A DNA stretch of 9,510 nt from contig DATCTM010000073.1 of the NCBI GenBank assembly GCA_036567945.1, positions 1 to 9,510 on the forward strand, written 5' to 3'. This DNA is from BRH-c54 sp036567945 (GTDB lineage: Bacteria; Bacteroidota; Bacteroidia; Flavobacteriales_E; Vicingaceae). A model generated the notes under the pieces. The model had not been told where the DNA came from. It searched no databases and was given only the letters and a program-made list of their open reading frames with translations. The number at the start of each line of letters is the position of its first letter. The first letter of the stretch is position 1. The position numbers and the translations under genes are program-made. Positions 6,883 through 9,510 of this stretch are shown here, one piece after another.

Positions 6883-7536
6883 ATGCGAATTACAAGAAGG
6901 AAGGTTGTAGGGTTTTTTATCATAAGTGTTGTTGCATTGGTGTTGTTAGTAACCTTTAGCAATATCGTAATTATTAATTCTACAAAAGCGGCTATTCATC
7001 ATCAGGTAGAAGGCTTCCCAGAGGATTATCCTGTTGCTTTATTGCTTGGCACAAGTGAATACACCATTAAAGGAAGGACAAATTTATTCTTTAAATACCG
7101 CATTGAAGCTGCTGCAGCACTTTATCACAATAAAAAGATAAAACACATTATTGTAAGTGGAGATAATAGTTTGTTGGAATATAACGAACCACGACAAATG
7201 TTTAAAGCCCTAGTGAAATTAGGCATTCCTGATAGTGCTATTACATTAGATTTTGCAGGTTTCAGAACCTTAGATTCTGTGGTTAGGTGTAAAGAAGTTT
7301 TCGGGCAAAATAATTTTGTCATTATCTCTCAGCGTTTCCATGTAGAAAGAGCTTTGTTTATCGCCAATAAGTTTAATATTAATGCAATTGCCTATGCTGC
7401 CCAAAATCCACCTGAAAAATATGCTTTTAAAACTCAATTGAGAGAGTATTTGGCTAAAACACTTGCGGTAATAGATGTATATATTCTTAACACTAAGCCT
7501 AAGTTTTTAGGAGAAAAAGAAAATGTTTCTTTTTAA
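6883..7536 (+). CDS. sanA: SanA-like DUF218 (YdcF family) inner-membrane protein
   Basis: This 217-residue protein has one N-terminal membrane segment (about 8-30, after MRITRRK), followed by a periplasmic DUF218 domain. Motifs typical of SanA are all present: VALLLGTSEY (51-60), IIVSGDN (89-95), YNEP (100-103), LDFAGFRTLDSVVR (122-135) and VIISQRFHVERALFIA (146-161). SanA in E. coli is linked to envelope barrier function and vancomycin resistance at high temperature; its biochemical activity is not established. YdcF-type relatives share the fold, but FFKYRIEAAAALY and AGFRTLDS point to the SanA branch. The gene follows the M16 terminator closely, with little room for a promoter: TAAATTTT (6874-6881) is one mismatch from a -7 box but too close to the ATG. 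It ends 3 nt from the convergent methyltransferase stop. Confidence 0.9.
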   Translation: MRITRRKVVGFFIISVVALVLLVTFSNIVIINSTKAAIHHQVEGFPEDYPVALLLGTSEYTIKGRTNLFFKYRIEAAAALYHNKKIKHIIVSGDNSLLEYNEPRQMFKALVKLGIPDSAITLDFAGFRTLDSVVRCKEVFGQNNFVIISQRFHVERALFIANKFNINAIAYAAQNPPEKYAFKTQLREYLAKTLAVIDVYILNTKPKFLGEKENVSF

Positions 7537-7539
7537 GAA

Positions 7540-8325
7540 TTAATACCTCAATACAAAATTTTCTTTACTCAAATCTGTGTTGAACAACACAATCCCAAAA
7601 GCAAATACATCAATGGTAGTAGTAATTTTAGGATGTTTTTTTATTTCTTCCCAAGCAGCTTTCATTTCATCCGACCAATAAATATCATCGAAAATAAAAA
7701 CACTTTTAACAGAAGCCTTTTCTACACACATATTAAAATAGGACAGCGTAGCAGTTTTTGTATGGTTGCCATCAAAATAGACAAAGTCTAAAACAGTATG
7801 TTGGGAAATGATAGTTGGTAACGCATTTTCAAAACTATCATTGTAGATTTTAATGTTGTTGTAGCCTATTTTCTTAAAATTTATTTTGGCAATTTTAGTG
7901 ATGTTAGGACAACCCTCAATGGTTTGTACCGTACATTTTGAGTTGTGAGCAGCCAAATACATGGTACTAATTCCAACCGATGTACCTATTTCTATAATAG
8001 ATGATGGTTTAAACCTATTGGCTAACCGGAATAATAACTGTCCGTATTTTGCAGGCTTAGAAGAAAACTTAGTGATGTTGGCAATTCTTCTTTCTGTTGA
8101 TGAATGAACTTTTGAACCCGCTCCCAAATCAGTTACCTTAATTTTTTGTTTACTCAGCAAAAGCATCGCTCTTATAGATTCAATATCATCGAAACAATAA
8201 TATTTTTGATCATCTTTAATAATCTGAGTATAGAGCTCAAAAACAAATGGAGACTGAATACCATGCTCATTCTTAGATTTTAAGAGAAAGCCAAGGTAGT
8301 TAAAAAGTAACTTCAGTTTGTTCAT
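7540..8325 (-). CDS. Class I SAM-dependent methyltransferase (Methyltransf_24 / O-methyltransferase-like)
   Basis: This 261-residue protein has a conserved N-terminal segment (FLLKSKNEHGIQSPFVFELYT, about 13-33) seen in Bacteroidota homologues, followed by an O-methyltransferase-like fold. Motif I is IIEIGTSVGIST (110-121), the acidic strand-2 residue is E137 in QTIEG, and later acidic positions are D185 in YFDGNH and D213-D214 in FIFDDIYW, where catechol-type O-methyltransferases bind metal. These residues suggest an O-methyltransferase, but the substrate is unknown. There is no signal peptide, so it is cytoplasmic. The gene is convergent with sanA and divergent from dapB, and has its own well-formed promoter whose -7 box lies only 4 nt from the ATG. 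Confidence 0.87.
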   Translation of the reverse strand: MNKLKLLFNYLGFLLKSKNEHGIQSPFVFELYTQIIKDDQKYYCFDDIESIRAMLLLSKQKIKVTDLGAGSKVHSSTERRIANITKFSSKPAKYGQLLFRLANRFKPSSIIEIGTSVGISTMYLAAHNSKCTVQTIEGCPNITKIAKINFKKIGYNNIKIYNDSFENALPTIISQHTVLDFVYFDGNHTKTATLSYFNMCVEKASVKSVFIFDDIYWSDEMKAAWEEIKKHPKITTTIDVFAFGIVLFNTDLSKENFVLRY

Positions 8326-8329
8326 GCTT

Positions 8330-8358
8330 CAAAATTATACAATATCTATTGGTAACAA
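8330..8358 (-). promoter_or_regulatory. Bacteroidota-type promoter for the 7540-8325 methyltransferase
   Basis: On the minus strand TTG (8356-8358) is followed after 18 nt by TAATTTTG (8330-8337), a full match to the consensus. Only 4 nt separate the box from the ATG at 8325, so the expected transcription start coincides with the start codon within a base or two. Confidence 0.6.
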
Positions 8359-8382
8359 TGGTTTTGAGTAAGAAAATACGGT

Positions 8383-8431
8383 TTTTAGATTTAAGGTTTA
8401 AGATTTGAAGTTTGATGTTTAGCGTTTAACC
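8383..8431 (+). repeat. Seven-unit degenerate heptad array (TTTAAGG-like)
   Basis: The stretch divides without gaps into seven heptamers: TTTTAGA, TTTAAGG, TTTAAGA, TTTGAAG, TTTGATG, TTTAGCG and TTTAACC. Every unit begins TTT, which is unusual periodicity for a spacer. No gene can be supported across it. Confidence 0.6.
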
Positions 8432-8439
8432 ACTAACTA

Positions 8440-8475
8440 TTTTTTGTGCCCTTGTGTCTTTGCGAGAGAGTTAAA
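8440..8475 (+). repeat. CTTTG-rich dispersed-type element
   Basis: This reads T-run, GTGCCCTTGTGTCTTTGCG, then AGAGAGTTAAA. It resembles a CTTTGTG/CTTTGCG...GTTAAA motif that I recall as frequent in Bacteroidota intergenic DNA; that is memory, not a search. A shorter relative lies on the minus strand at about 144-161. The function is unknown. Confidence 0.4.
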
Positions 8476-8514
8476 TGTAAACATAAAATAGTAGAGCGAT
8501 TAAAAATAAATTCA

Positions 8515-8522
8515 TAGATTTG
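8515..8522 (+). promoter_or_regulatory. -7 box for dapB
   Basis: TAGATTTG fully matches TAnnTTTG and lies 24 nt before the dapB ATG, giving a leader of roughly 18-20 nt. No TTG is present 17-23 nt upstream, so only half of the promoter is supported. Confidence 0.4.
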
Positions 8523-8552
8523 AACATCAAATTTTAAACATCAAACATGAAC
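8518..8552 (-). repeat. Opposite-strand heptad series running into the dapB start codon
   Basis: On the plus strand the units are ATTTGAA, CATCAAA, TTTTAAA, CATCAAA and CATGAAC, again exactly 7 nt each. The last unit contains the dapB ATG, and the two CATCAAA units are identical. On the minus strand they read TTTGATG, as in the array at 8383-8431. Confidence 0.55.
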
Positions 8553-9263
8553 ATCGCAATAATAGGCTACGGCAAAATGGGACAAGTAATTGAAAGAATT
8601 GCTTTAGGAAGAGGACATCAGGTAACTTTAAAAATTACGGTGGATAATGCAGCAGATTTAAACCCAGAAAATTTAAAAGAGGTTGATGTAGCTATTGAGT
8701 TTACTACTCCCGAGAATGCAGTAAAGTCTATTTCTACTTGTTTAGAAAACAACGTGCCTATTGTAGTAGGAACAACAGGCTGGTATCATCAATTTGATGC
8801 CGTAAAACAAAAATGTTCTCAACATCAAGGGACTTTATTGTACGCCACCAATTGCAGTGTGGGCGTTAATTTATTTTTTAAATTAAATGAGCAGTTAGCA
8901 AAGTTGATGAATAATCACCCTGATTATGAAGTAAAAATGGACGAAGTGCATCATACTCAAAAATTAGATATTCCTAGTGGTACGGCAATTACATTGGCAG
9001 AGGGTATTATTACTAATTTGGATGCCAAAACTAAGTGGGGAATACAACCATCAGCAGATAAAAGTGAGTTGTTTATTGAAGCTCACAGAATTGAAAATGT
9101 TCCCGGAACCCATCAAGTAACGTATTCCTCTGCCATAGATGATATTGAAATAAAACATACTGCTCACAATAGAGAAGGTTTTGCTCAAGGGGCAGTAATA
9201 GCGGCTGAATTTATTCATAATAAGAAAGGAATATATACGATGCAAGATGTCTTATTTGGTTAA
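8547..9263 (+). CDS. dapB: 4-hydroxy-tetrahydrodipicolinate reductase
   Basis: This cytoplasmic enzyme reduces 4-hydroxy-tetrahydrodipicolinate with NAD(P)H in the lysine/diaminopimelate pathway. Residues 1-14 carry the nucleotide-binding GYGKMG, D33 ends the second strand, and VVGTTGW (73-79) is the family loop next to the cofactor. The signature EVHHTQKLDIPSGTA (133-147) contains the catalytic H135 and K139 and the substrate-binding SGT. AHNREGFAQGAV (206-217) matches the family C-terminus (SR-x-x-FA-x-GA-like). At 238 residues it is shorter than E. coli DapB (273), as is usual in Bacteroidota, where the first domain is reduced. The start agrees with the family N-terminus. An open frame follows after 11 nt, suggesting an operon. 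Confidence 0.96.
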   Translation: MNIAIIGYGKMGQVIERIALGRGHQVTLKITVDNAADLNPENLKEVDVAIEFTTPENAVKSISTCLENNVPIVVGTTGWYHQFDAVKQKCSQHQGTLLYATNCSVGVNLFFKLNEQLAKLMNNHPDYEVKMDEVHHTQKLDIPSGTAITLAEGIITNLDAKTKWGIQPSADKSELFIEAHRIENVPGTHQVTYSSAIDDIEIKHTAHNREGFAQGAVIAAEFIHNKKGIYTMQDVLFG

Positions 9264-9274
9264 ATAAATGTACT

Positions 9275-9510
9275 ATGACTCCAAATGAAAAAGAAAAAAT
9301 AAAAGCTCTAATTCAAAAGTATAATCCCATACTTAAAGAATCTATTGAAATTGCGTTGGTGGAAGATTTGTTTAACCTGATTATTGTTAACAGAGACGAT
9401 ACAGATTTTGAGTTGAAAGATTTGTTAAAGAACAAAAAACAACTTAAAAAGTTTGTGATGAAAGAATTTATTCAGCTCAATAACAAACTACTTACCTCCG
9501 AATTAAGACA
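9275..9510 (+). CDS. Unrecognised protein, N-terminal 78 codons (partial)
   Basis: An ATG 11 nt after the dapB stop opens a frame that continues to the window end, with no stop in 78 codons. The product is charged and lysine-rich, predicted mostly helical (MTPNEKEKIKALIQKYNP at the start, ELKDLLKNKKQLKKFVMKEF at about 46-65), with no signal peptide or membrane segment and no motif I recognise. It is in the position where an operon partner of dapB would be. In many Bacteroidota dapB is followed by the signal peptidase gene lepB, but this N-terminus does not look like LepB. The alternative ATG at 9268 is closed by a stop after six codons. Confidence 0.6.
   Translation, partial: MTPNEKEKIKALIQKYNPILKESIEIALVEDLFNLIIVNRDDTDFELKDLLKNKKQLKKFVMKEFIQLNNKLLTSELR

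Larger units (their letters stand above)
8410..8546. repeat. 12-nt inverted repeat spanning the dapB upstream region
   Basis: GTTTGATGTTTA (8410-8421) is exactly complementary to TAAACATCAAAC (8535-8546), the sequence directly before the dapB ATG. The intervening 113 nt make a simple hairpin unlikely; the match follows from the two heptad series lying in opposite orientation. Confidence 0.5.

Noticed and set aside
7125..7322. 65-codon minus-strand open frame
   Set aside because: It is antisense to the conserved core of sanA, with no independent support.
9051..9245. 64-codon minus-strand open frame
   Set aside because: It is antisense to the conserved C-terminal part of dapB.
9268..9285. Alternative ATG after dapB
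   Set aside because: Its frame closes at a TGA after six codons.

Overview
The window is AT-rich chromosomal DNA that looks like a member of the Bacteroidota, probably of the Flavobacteriia/Sphingobacteriia kind. The supporting signs are start codons without Shine-Dalgarno sequences, several matches to the Bacteroidota promoter consensus (TTG, 17-23 nt, TAnnTTTG), a secreted protein with a carboxypeptidase-regulatory-like domain, a short-form DapB, and an Nth of the Bacteroidota type (SVSYPNNKAKH). No mobile element, CRISPR array, RNA gene or phage gene was found. Most of the content is housekeeping and cell-envelope genes.

Layout. Positions 1-120 (minus) hold the first 40 codons of an HldE/RfaE1-type heptose-phosphate kinase, cut off by the window edge. 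Positions 240-1550 (minus) encode a secreted protein of unknown function with a CarboxypepD_reg-like domain and a probable beta-propeller. Positions 1609-2394 (minus) encode a class I SAM methyltransferase. Divergent from it, 2487-3125 (plus) encodes endonuclease III (Nth). A two-gene operon of secreted M16 peptidases follows (3319-4656 and 4704-6800), closed by a clear intrinsic terminator at 6830-6860. Positions 6883-7536 encode a SanA-like DUF218 inner-membrane protein. It converges, with a 3-nt gap, on a second SAM methyltransferase (7540-8325, minus). Positions 8547-9263 encode DapB, followed after 11 nt by an unrecognised reading frame that runs off the window end.

How the genes fit together. 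The M16 pair is the clearest functional unit. The first protein carries the zinc site (HFFEH plus a downstream Glu) but lacks the C-domain Arg/Tyr pair. The second lacks all zinc ligands but carries the Arg/Tyr motif (LREKHGYTY), so together they look like one heterodimeric M16B protease with a split active site. The second subunit also has an extra C-terminal domain that looks LolA-like. SanA and the heptose kinase are envelope-related. Nth (base-excision repair) and DapB (lysine and diaminopimelate synthesis) are independent housekeeping genes.

The least explained material is intergenic: a seven-unit degenerate 7-nt repeat upstream of dapB, mirrored by an opposite-strand heptad series that runs into the dapB start codon; a related repeat upstream of the M16 operon; a CTTTG-rich element; and perfect -7 boxes 4-5 nt from the start codons of nth and the second methyltransferase, which suggest leaderless mRNAs. 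I did not find convincing evidence of a wholly new multi-gene system.
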